Shown here: positions 7,775 through 14,880 of the stretch, one piece after another
How positions within the stretch are numbered: position 1 is the stretch's first letter
How the letters are laid out: the number at the start of each line of letters is the position of its first letter
Origin: JAADHY01 sp964428935
GTDB lineage: Bacteria; Planctomycetota; Planctomycetia; Planctomycetales; Planctomycetaceae
NCBI GenBank assembly: GCA_964428935.1
Contig: CAYSAG010000013.1
Coordinates: forward strand, 1-38,091
Direction of reading: 5' to 3'
DNA: 38,091 nucleotides
The notes under the pieces: model-generated
Database searches by the model: none
What the model saw: only the letters and a program-made list of their open reading frames with translations
What the model was told of the DNA's origin: nothing
Position numbers and translations under genes: made by a program

Positions 7775-7922
7775 TCGTGTCTTGAGGTTTGCGACAGGAG
7801 GTGTGCGTGGTCCTTTGCGCCGGCGGGCCGGCGGCTTGTGGAAGTTCAGGTGAGCTGAAACGGCGGTCGAGAAAACGGCGTCGTCACTTGAAGTGGCACG
7901 GCTCACGGAAAGCGGCTGTGCA

Positions 7923-9161
7923 ATGAAGACCAACAAACTGACTCCCGTCCGACTGGACTACGGCAAGAGCGGGCAGTTCCTGTACGAAATCGAGACGGTC
8001 CGGCTGGCCGGGTGGCACGAGCCGCCCGAGCCGCTGGACGACGTGGCCGCTGCGGTCCGACAAGCCCTGGCCGAGCCGCTGGACTTTCCGCCCATGTCGG
8101 CGTTGGTCTACCCGCAGGACCGCGTCGTGCTGGCCTTGGACCGTTCGACGCCCGAAGCGGCGACGGTGGTGGCGGAACTGTGGCGTGTGTGCGAGCAGCG
8201 GTCGGTTCGTCCGCGGGACGTGTGCATTCTGCAGCCGGCCAGTTGGGAAGGAGCCCCGGTGTCGGACCCGCGTTCGCAGTTGCCCCCGGCCGTGGCCCGC
8301 GAAATCCGGTGGAAGGTGCACGACCCGACGGCTCGGTCCAGCCACGTCTACCTGGCCTCGACGTCGTTGGGTGAGCGAATTTACTTGTCGCGCGACTTGG
8401 TCGACGCCGACGTGGTCATTCCCGTCGGACGAATTGCTTTCGACTCGGTCATTGGCTACCGCGGCACCGGCAGTGTCATTTACCCGGGACTGTCGACGGT
8501 CGAGGCCATGGCTCGAGCGCACGGGCAAGGACACCGCGAGCTGGAACCGGACGACGTCCGACCGCTGCGTCAAATGATTGACGAAATTGCGTGGCTGCTG
8601 GGCGTCCAGTTCGCGGTCCAACTGATTCCGGCTCGAGCGGGCGGAGCCTGTCACGTGCTGGCCGGAGCAGTTGATTCGGTGTTCCGGCGCGGACGTGAAG
8701 CGTTGAAAAAGGCTTGGCACGTGCAGGTCAAAGACCGAGCCGACGTCGTCGTGCTCGCCGTGGAAGCCGACGCGGGTGGACACGGCTGGCCGCAACTGGG
8801 CACGGCTCTGCAAGCAGCTCGAAACGTCGTCAAAGCGGGCGGCAAAATCATTGTGCTGACGGAATTGGAGGAGCAGTTGGGAGCGGGAATGAGGCTGATT
8901 TGCGACGCGGACAACCCACGCGACGCCCTCCGGCCGCTCCGACTGGCCTCACCACCGGACCTCGTCCCGGCCACTCAACTGCTGCAAGCGACCGACTGGG
9001 CGAAGGTGTACTTGCTGAGCCGCATGAAGCCGGAAGTGGTCGAGGACCTGTTCATGGTTCCGCTCAGCCGCCCCGAAGAAGCTGCTCGACTACTGGCCGA
9101 CGAGCCGCAGTGCGTGTTCTTGGGAGCGGCCCAGCACACGCACGCCAGCGTCCTCGGTTGA
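7923..9161 (+). CDS. LarA-like (DUF2088 fold) protein lacking racemase catalytic residues
   Basis: A 412-residue protein with the two-domain layout of the nickel-pincer lactate racemase LarA. Recognisable stretches include VVLALDRSTPEAATVV, VHDPTARSSHVYLAS, LVDADVVIPVGRIAF and GSVIYPGLS. Aligning these to the well-known LarA motifs, the position of catalytic His108 is Trp (PASWEG). His174 is Asp (IAFDSV), and Lys184, which carries the cofactor, is Ser (GTGSVIYPG). The nickel-ligand His200 is kept at the right distance (26 residues after the Asp, in MARAHGQG). It is therefore probably not a lactate racemase; a different LarA-fold activity or a lost one is likely. ATG 7923 is preceded by GGAAAG; GTG 7893 is an alternative start. 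A good promoter sits at 7747. Confidence 0.75.
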   Translation: MKTNKLTPVRLDYGKSGQFLYEIETVRLAGWHEPPEPLDDVAAAVRQALAEPLDFPPMSALVYPQDRVVLALDRSTPEAATVVAELWRVCEQRSVRPRDVCILQPASWEGAPVSDPRSQLPPAVAREIRWKVHDPTARSSHVYLASTSLGERIYLSRDLVDADVVIPVGRIAFDSVIGYRGTGSVIYPGLSTVEAMARAHGQGHRELEPDDVRPLRQMIDEIAWLLGVQFAVQLIPARAGGACHVLAGAVDSVFRRGREALKKAWHVQVKDRADVVVLAVEADAGGHGWPQLGTALQAARNVVKAGGKIIVLTELEEQLGAGMRLICDADNPRDALRPLRLASPPDLVPATQLLQATDWAKVYLLSRMKPEVVEDLFMVPLSRPEEAARLLADEPQCVFLGAAQHTHASVLG

Positions 9162-9286
9162 CCCCGTTCGCCCGCTCACGCCGCAAACGGTCCGCCGAGC
9201 CGCGGCCTGTCGGTTTCGCCACCCGTCGCCTGTCGAACACCCACGCCTGCGCCGGACGCCGTCGACTCCCTTCGCCGCACCGTCCG

Positions 9287-10615
9287 CTACTCGCCCAGCG
9301 TGCTCTTGCGGCGCAGAATGTGGTGGTAGTGCTGCGCGAAACGGTGAGCCTCGTCGCGCACGTACTGCAGCAGTCGCAAGGCGTAAGAGTGACGGCTGAG
9401 CCGCCGCGGTTCCGGCTCGCCCGGCACGTACACCTCTTCTTCCCGCTTGGCCAGAGAAAGCGTGAAAGGCGGGTCGACTCCGACAGCTCGCATGGCCTCC
9501 AGCGCGGCGTTGAGCTGCCCGCGGCCGCCGTCGACCAGAAAGACGTCGGGAAATGAACCGCCTTCCTGCTTCAGCCGGCGAAACCGGCGAGCGACCACCT
9601 CACGCACGGCCGCAAAGTCGTCGACGCCCTCCACCGTGCGAACCCGGTACCGCTTGTAGCCGTGCTTGAAAGGCAGTCCGTCAATGAACTGGACCAGACT
9701 GCCGACCGTTTCGCCTCCCTGCAAGTGAGCAATGTCGATTCCTTCAATGGTGCGTGGTTCCCGAGGCAGTTTGAAAATTTTCTTGAGGCCGCGCAGGCCT
9801 TTCTTCGGGTCAATGAAGAAGACTTCCGGTTGGACGTGCTCGTCGACGCGGCCCCGCAGGTTCAGGCTTTCCAGCGCCTGAATTTCGTCGCGAATTCGCG
9901 CCGCCTCTTCGAACCGCAGCTGCTCCGCCGCCTGCTTCATTTCCTGCCGCATTTGCTCCAGCAGCGACTCTTTCTTCCCCTCCAGGAACAGCCGCAGACG
10001 GGCAATGTCCCGTCGGTACTCCTCTTTGGAAATGCGGAAGTTGCACGGAGCCGAGCACTGACCAATGCTGTGCAGCAGACAGGGGCGGAACCACCGCCAA
10101 CGCTCGTCGTCTTCTCGAATGTCCAGCGAGCAGGTGCGAAAGCGAAAGATTTTTTGCAGGACGACAATCGTGCCGCGCAACTTGCGGGCGCTGGTAAAAG
10201 GACCGTACAACCGAGTGCCGTGCGCTTGTGGCTTGCGCGTGAACTCCACTCGCGGAAAGTCCTCACGCACAGTAATCTGCAAGTAGGGGAACGTCTTGTC
10301 GTCCTTCAGTTCCTGGTTGAACCGCGGTTGCACGTCTTTGATTAGCCGAGCTTCCAGCAGAATGGCGTCGACCTCGCTGTCGGTTTGAATGTAGTCGAAG
10401 TCTCGGATTTCCGGCACCAGGTCGGCCGTTCGGACGTCCCGCAGGGCGGAGGTCGAGAAGTACGTCGGCACGCGGTTGCGCAGACTCAGCGCCTTGCCCA
10501 CGTAAATGACTCGGTCCTTGGCGTCCTTCATGAGGTAGACGCCGGGTGCGTCCGGCAACTGGCGGGCTCGCCGGCGAAGTCGTTCCAGCCGTTCTTCCAG
10601 TGACTCCAGTGGCAT
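9287..10615 (-). CDS. uvrC: UvrC excinuclease subunit, short form
   Basis: UvrC makes the two incisions of nucleotide excision repair with UvrA and UvrB. This 442-residue form has the N-terminal GIY-YIG nuclease (GVY at 25-27, IYVG at 37-40, R46, E88 in ILLEAR). It also has a Cys-containing stretch (CLLHSIGQCSAPC), the UVR UvrB-binding helix (LRFEEAARIRDEI) and the RNase H-like 5' nuclease domain with EGIDIAHLQG, FLVDGGRGQL and DEAHRFAQ. It ends 16 residues after that His (HYHHILRRKSTLGE), so the tandem helix-hairpin-helix DNA-binding domain of the roughly 600-residue enterobacterial protein is absent. ATG 10615 follows GAAGG; the frame stays open to 10870 but that extension has no UvrC similarity. 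Confidence 0.93.
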   Translation of the reverse strand: MPLESLEERLERLRRRARQLPDAPGVYLMKDAKDRVIYVGKALSLRNRVPTYFSTSALRDVRTADLVPEIRDFDYIQTDSEVDAILLEARLIKDVQPRFNQELKDDKTFPYLQITVREDFPRVEFTRKPQAHGTRLYGPFTSARKLRGTIVVLQKIFRFRTCSLDIREDDERWRWFRPCLLHSIGQCSAPCNFRISKEEYRRDIARLRLFLEGKKESLLEQMRQEMKQAAEQLRFEEAARIRDEIQALESLNLRGRVDEHVQPEVFFIDPKKGLRGLKKIFKLPREPRTIEGIDIAHLQGGETVGSLVQFIDGLPFKHGYKRYRVRTVEGVDDFAAVREVVARRFRRLKQEGGSFPDVFLVDGGRGQLNAALEAMRAVGVDPPFTLSLAKREEEVYVPGEPEPRRLSRHSYALRLLQYVRDEAHRFAQHYHHILRRKSTLGE

Positions 10616-10694
10616 GGCCTTCGAACGTTCCTTGCTGGCCGAAAACCCTGTGCGTGCGCCACCGCCTCCGAAGACGTGCGGCGTGTTTGGGCAG

Positions 10695-10789
10695 CGGTTC
10701 TTGAAGAACCGGTGCCGGTTCGCTGGTGCGGAGCTTGGCACGCCGCGCCCCGGGTCGAACCGGCCGGTCCAGCGGTCTGTGCCGAACCG
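10695..10789. promoter_or_regulatory. Cluster of GAACCG/CGGTTC half-sites (candidate operator)
   Basis: Five copies of one hexamer fall within 95 bp: CGGTTC at 10695 and 10716, GAACCG at 10706, 10757 and 10784. The first three are spaced 11 and 10 bp and create overlapping dyads: CGGTTCTTGAAGAACCG (10695-10711, perfect 8+1+8) and GAACCGGTGCCGGTTC (10706-10721). An 8-bp inverted repeat CGGCCGGT/ACCGGCCG (10761-10768, 10786-10793) overlaps the rest. The cluster lies between the candidate uvrC transcription start and its ATG. Confidence 0.5.
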
Positions 10790-10798
10790 GCCGCTCAA

Positions 10799-10828
10799 AT
10801 TGTAGACGCGGTGGCGGGCCCATGTCGC
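10799..10828 (-). promoter_or_regulatory. Candidate uvrC promoter
   Basis: Read on the minus strand: GCGACA (-35, 4 of 6), 18-bp spacer, TACAAT (-10, 5 of 6). Transcription would start near 10792, placing the half-site cluster in the initially transcribed region, as expected for a repressor operator. Confidence 0.4.
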
Positions 10829-10922
10829 GTCCGAAAGGGCGGACACGACCGAAGGGCCGAGGAAGCGCAAGCAACGGACGGCCAGCTCTCAGCCCGACCC
10901 CCAGCGCCCCGCGGTCCACTCG

Positions 10923-10951
10923 TTGCGTTTCCCGCAGCGTCGTGGTACAAG
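10923..10951 (+). promoter_or_regulatory. Weak candidate promoter for the 990-residue gene
   Basis: TTGCGT (10923-10928), 17-bp spacer, TACAAG (10946-10951); each box is a partial match. The start site would be near 10958, about 57 nt before the ATG at 11015. Confidence 0.3.
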
Positions 10952-11014
10952 AGCGGCCAGGGAAACGGTGGAGACGGGTGACGGCACGCAGTCTGGTTAG
11001 AGGAGGGTCTGGCA

Positions 11015-13987
11015 ATGCGCACGGTCGTTGTTGCGTTGGCGTGCACGCTGGTGGCTTGGCCGTCCTGGGCAGCGGAGCAGGGGCCGAAAACGGACTTCAG
11101 CGTGCGAGCGGTGTTGCTGCTGCTGGGCGTCGGCGACCGCACGCCGGTCAAGTGGGACGGCGAAGCCAAGCTGACGGCGGGCGAAATTCGACGCGTCGAG
11201 CCGTGGCGGTTTCGGCCGGACGACGAGATTGTGGGCCAGTCGGGTTGGAAGACCTCCAGCCACGTCTTGCAGCGTCCGTCTCGGGGTCGAGTGCGAATGT
11301 CGCCCACCGGCGTCGTGCTCACCCTGGCCGCTCCGGACCGGGCCAAACTGTTGGTGACGACCGCTCAAGGAAACTTCGAAGTCGCGTTGTCCGACTTGCG
11401 TCCCGGACGCCCCGTGTCGGCTCTGGGCGGACGGGTTCGCGTCGAAGAGGTGGCTCCGTCGTGGAGGCTGACGGCCGGGCCCACCGAAAACGACTACCCG
11501 GCTGCGGCCGTGGGGCCGGACGGCCGGGTCTGGGTGGTCTTCGTCCAGCACACGCCCCGCGGACCGGTGGCTCTGCAGCCGTTGCACGAGCGGCCCCGTG
11601 ACTTCAAGCAGTTCGAGCCGACCGGTGGAGGCGACCAAATTGCCGTCCTTTGTTTTGACGGCACGCGTTGGTCGAGGCCGACGCCGGTGACGCCCCCGGA
11701 ACGAGACGTGTGGCGTCCTGGAATTGCCGTGGACGGCCAAGGCCGACTGCACGTGGTCTGGACGGAAAAACGCGGCGACAACTGGGACCTGTACGGCAAG
11801 GCAATCGACCCTGGCCAGCTGGCGCGGGCGGTCGCACAGCAGGACGTGCGGCTCACCACCGACCCCGGGCCAGACGTGGGGCCGGTGTTGACCACCGACC
11901 GCGCGGGACAGGTTTGGGTGGCGTGGCAGGCTTGGCGAGAGGGTCAGGCCGACATTCTGCTGCTGCGGCTGGACGAAGCGGGGCGTCCGAGCGGTGAGCC
12001 GCTTCGAGTGACCGACTCGCCGGCGGACGAGTGGTCGCCCGCGCTGGCCGCCGACGCACGCGGCCGGGTTCACGTCGCTTACGACACGTACGCGGCTGGC
12101 AACTACGACGTCTACCTCCGGACGTTCGACCAGGGCCGCCTGGGCCCGCCGGTGGCAGTGGCCGCGTCGCCTCGGTTCGAAGCCAGTCCCAGCCTGGCCT
12201 GTGACCAGCAGGGCCGCGTGTGGGTGGCCTACGAACAGCGCTCGGACCAGTGGGGGAAGGACACGGGCCCGTTGGCTGCCGTGCAGGGGGCTCCGTTGTA
12301 CTTGAACGGAGCCTCGGTGCAGGTGCGCGTGGTCGACAACGGCCAGCTGCTCCGGCCGTCGGCCGACGTTTTGGCCGCGTTGCCGGAGTCGCTGCGGTCG
12401 CTGAACAGCTACCCGCGTCTTGGCTTTGACGGCGACGGGCGGTTGTGGCTGGTGTTCCGTCACCGCCACGAGGCGGTCTGGGGCGGCAACCCGGCTCACC
12501 TCATGGTCGGTGCGGTGTGGCTGGAGTACGCCGTCAGTCTGGACCGCGACGGCTGGACCGAGCCGGTGTTCCTGACTTGCAGCGACAACCTGCTGGACGT
12601 CCGGCCGGCTTTGGCGCGGGAGCGTTCCGGCCGGTTGCTGGCCGTCTACCCGAGCGACGGGCGGCTCCGGCACGAAGTGCTGGGCAACGAGGAGCAGCGG
12701 AAGGTCTTCTTCACCAGCGCCGGCGTCAGCGTGCCGGGGCAAGTGCGAAATGACCTGTTTGCGGCCGTGCTGCCCCAGCTCGGCCCAGTGCCGGCCGTCC
12801 GGCTGACGCCCGTCCGGCCCGACACTCCGGGGTCCGACGGCCCGCCGCCGTTCCGGTGGCGAGGGTCGTCGAACCCGGCCGGTGCCGAAGGCGTTCACCC
12901 GCGGTTCGCCGAAGCGGTGCAGCGACTGCGTCAGGCTCGAATTCAGGTCGGCGGAAAGACGTACCTCATTCTTCGCGGCGAATTCCACCGGCACACCGAA
13001 ATGTCGGCCGACGGCGGGAACGACGGCTCGTTGGAAGACATGTGGCGCTACGCCCTCGACGCCGCCAGCCTGGACTGGATTGGCAACGGCGACCACGACA
13101 ACGGCGGCGGCCGCGAGTACCCGTGGTGGATCATTCAGAAGACGACCGACCTCTACACCGTGCCCGGTCGTTTCACCCCCATGTACTGCTACGAGCGGAG
13201 CGTGCCGTACCCGAACGGTCACCGCAACGCCATGTTCGCTCGCCGGGGCATTCGCACGCTGCCCCGGCTGCTGGGCGACGAGCCGGGCGGCGTGTCGCCA
13301 GACGACACCAAAATGTTCTACGACTACCTGAAGCAGCTGGGCGGGATTTGCGCTTCCCACACCAGCGGCACGGGCATGGGCACCGACTGGCGCGACAACA
13401 ACCCGCTGGTCGAGCCCGTCGTCGAGATTTACCAGGGCGACCGGAACTCGTACGAGGCGCTGGGCGCGCCGCGCGTCGCCTACAACCGAGCCACGGCTCT
13501 GGGAGGCTGGCGGCCGTTCGGAATGGTCTGGAACGCTCTCGCCCTCGGCTACCGCCTGGGGTTTCAATCCTCCAGCGACCACTGGAGCACTCACATTAGC
13601 TACGCCATGGTTCTGGCCGAGAAGCGCAGCCGCGAGGCCATTCTGGACGCCTTCCGCAAGCGCCACTGCTACGCCGCCACCGACGACATTCTGCTGGACG
13701 TCCGAATGGGCGACCACCTCATGGGCGACGTCTTCACACACGACGGAAACTCGCCCCTCCGCCTCTCGGTTCGCGTGCACGGGACGGCGCCGATTGAACG
13801 AATCGACGTCATTAAGAACTTCCGCTACGTCTACTCGGTCCAGCCCGGCAAGGAAGCCGTCACCTTCACGTGGACGGACCTGGACGCTCAGCCCGGCACC
13901 AGCTGGTACTACGTTCGCGTCTTGCAATCGGACACCCAGTTGGCGTGGTCCAGCCCAATCTGGGTCCGTGTGCGCGGGCGACGCTGA
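11015..13987 (+). CDS. Secreted propeller protein with C-terminal PHP-like metal-dependent domain
   Basis: A 990-residue exported protein. A short signal peptide (about 1-20) ends in WPSWAAE. Residues about 150-600 contain repeated units of the type GRVWVVFVQ, GRLHVVWTEKRGDNWDLY, GQVWVAWQAWREGQADI and GRVHVAYDTYAAGNYDVY, each about 50-60 residues apart, indicating a beta-propeller of the sialidase/BNR or kelch-like class. The C-terminal 340 residues carry a PHP-like metal site: H658-R-H660 (GEFHRHTEMS), D693-H694 (GNGDHDNG), H782 (ICASHTSGTG), D855-H856 and H860 (SSDHWSTH), similar to DUF3604-type phosphoesterase-like proteins. Its substrate is unknown. ATG 11015 follows GAGGAGGG. The neighbouring MazG-like gene is convergent. 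Confidence 0.85.
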   Translation: MRTVVVALACTLVAWPSWAAEQGPKTDFSVRAVLLLLGVGDRTPVKWDGEAKLTAGEIRRVEPWRFRPDDEIVGQSGWKTSSHVLQRPSRGRVRMSPTGVVLTLAAPDRAKLLVTTAQGNFEVALSDLRPGRPVSALGGRVRVEEVAPSWRLTAGPTENDYPAAAVGPDGRVWVVFVQHTPRGPVALQPLHERPRDFKQFEPTGGGDQIAVLCFDGTRWSRPTPVTPPERDVWRPGIAVDGQGRLHVVWTEKRGDNWDLYGKAIDPGQLARAVAQQDVRLTTDPGPDVGPVLTTDRAGQVWVAWQAWREGQADILLLRLDEAGRPSGEPLRVTDSPADEWSPALAADARGRVHVAYDTYAAGNYDVYLRTFDQGRLGPPVAVAASPRFEASPSLACDQQGRVWVAYEQRSDQWGKDTGPLAAVQGAPLYLNGASVQVRVVDNGQLLRPSADVLAALPESLRSLNSYPRLGFDGDGRLWLVFRHRHEAVWGGNPAHLMVGAVWLEYAVSLDRDGWTEPVFLTCSDNLLDVRPALARERSGRLLAVYPSDGRLRHEVLGNEEQRKVFFTSAGVSVPGQVRNDLFAAVLPQLGPVPAVRLTPVRPDTPGSDGPPPFRWRGSSNPAGAEGVHPRFAEAVQRLRQARIQVGGKTYLILRGEFHRHTEMSADGGNDGSLEDMWRYALDAASLDWIGNGDHDNGGGREYPWWIIQKTTDLYTVPGRFTPMYCYERSVPYPNGHRNAMFARRGIRTLPRLLGDEPGGVSPDDTKMFYDYLKQLGGICASHTSGTGMGTDWRDNNPLVEPVVEIYQGDRNSYEALGAPRVAYNRATALGGWRPFGMVWNALALGYRLGFQSSSDHWSTHISYAMVLAEKRSREAILDAFRKRHCYAATDDILLDVRMGDHLMGDVFTHDGNSPLRLSVRVHGTAPIERIDVIKNFRYVYSVQPGKEAVTFTWTDLDAQPGTSWYYVRVLQSDTQLAWSSPIWVRVRGRR

Positions 13988-14066
13988 ACCGTTCGTCTGA
14001 CGCCGAGCGAGCTCTGGACGACGGCGACCAGGCCGGCGCGGAAGTCGGCTGCCCGGTCGGCCTCGT

Positions 14067-14414
14067 TCACGGCTTGTTTTCGTCGCCGCAGCGGCAGACC
14101 AGCTGCCCACAGCCGGGACAGCCGCGGCCGTACTTTTCCCAGACCGCCCGCTGCAGGTCCACGCCGACCACGTTGGCAATGGTGACCAGCCACGCCAGCA
14201 CGTCGGCGAACTCCTCGGCCAAGCGCGCCGAAGGCTTTCCCGTTTTGCCCACCCTCCGCAGTTCCGCGGCCAGTTCGCCGACCTCTTCCATTAACCACAT
14301 GAATGTGCCGTCCGCGCCGCGAGCTCGGTCCTTGTCCGAGTACATTCGGTCAATCAGTCGCTGGAAGTCGGCCAGCGTGTAGGTCTCCACGTCCAGCGGT
14401 TTGGGTTCGTCCAT
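14067..14414 (-). CDS. MazG-like nucleotide pyrophosphohydrolase with C-terminal Cys cluster
   Basis: A 115-residue all-helical NTP pyrophosphohydrolase of the MazG superfamily. It has the Mg2+-binding pattern EEVGE (in WLMEEVGELAAELRR) followed by E-x-x-D in EEFADVLAWL. Such enzymes hydrolyse (d)NTPs to monophosphates; the specificity cannot be told. The C-terminus adds CPGCGQLVCRCGDENKP, four Cys in CxxC...CxC, which may bind zinc and is not part of the core fold. ATG 14414 is preceded by AGGAG at about 10 nt. Upstream is a divergent 466-bp gap shared with the lipoprotein gene. Confidence 0.85.
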   Translation of the reverse strand: MDEPKPLDVETYTLADFQRLIDRMYSDKDRARGADGTFMWLMEEVGELAAELRRVGKTGKPSARLAEEFADVLAWLVTIANVVGVDLQRAVWEKYGRGCPGCGQLVCRCGDENKP

Positions 14415-14880
14415 TTTCTCAAGCTCCTGGTCGCGTGAGCGTCGGCCGCGCTGATGGGCCGGAACGAGGTGGCGGAAACGCCCGGAGAGCTCGACCAAAG
14501 CACACGTCTCACACTTCGCTTTTCTCCGGCGAGCTCACTTTTTCGTCCGCTGCGCTCACCGCGAGCAAAGTCTTGCAGCTCCGGCCGAACCCTGCAAGCC
14601 GCCGTCCGGCCGCCGACTTCTGCCGGCGCCAGCTCCCCAGGGGCGGCGCTCGCGGGGTCCTCTTTCGGGTCGCGTCTTGTGTCGGTCGTTTCCGCCGGGA
14701 CGCCCACTGGCAACGAGCCAAACTGCGGCGTGGCTCGCAGCTCGGGCCCCGGCTCCGTCCGGCAGGTGCTCCTGGGACGTCGAGCAGGCAAACTTTGTCG
14801 GTTGAAGAAAATGGTCGGGTCCTGCCGATGTTAACGGTAGGTGGGGGAGCGGTACGCTCAGTCAACGAGGGTGGAAACGA
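14415..14880. other. Intergenic region, no gene seen
   Basis: 466 bp between divergent genes. All open frames here have arbitrary composition, and several are extensions of the long minus-strand frame opposite the lipoprotein gene. I saw no convincing promoter or RNA; the ribosome binding region of the lipoprotein gene (GAGGGTGGAAACGA) is at the right end. Confidence 0.5.

Noticed and set aside
10616..10870. An 85-residue N-terminal extension of UvrC
   Set aside because: It would precede the GIY-YIG domain with unrelated sequence and run through the inverted-repeat cluster; ATG 10615 has GAAGG upstream.
10997..14179. A 1060-codon minus-strand frame opposite the propeller/PHP gene
   Set aside because: It mirrors the codon structure of the real plus-strand gene, has no recognisable motifs and lacks a ribosome binding site.
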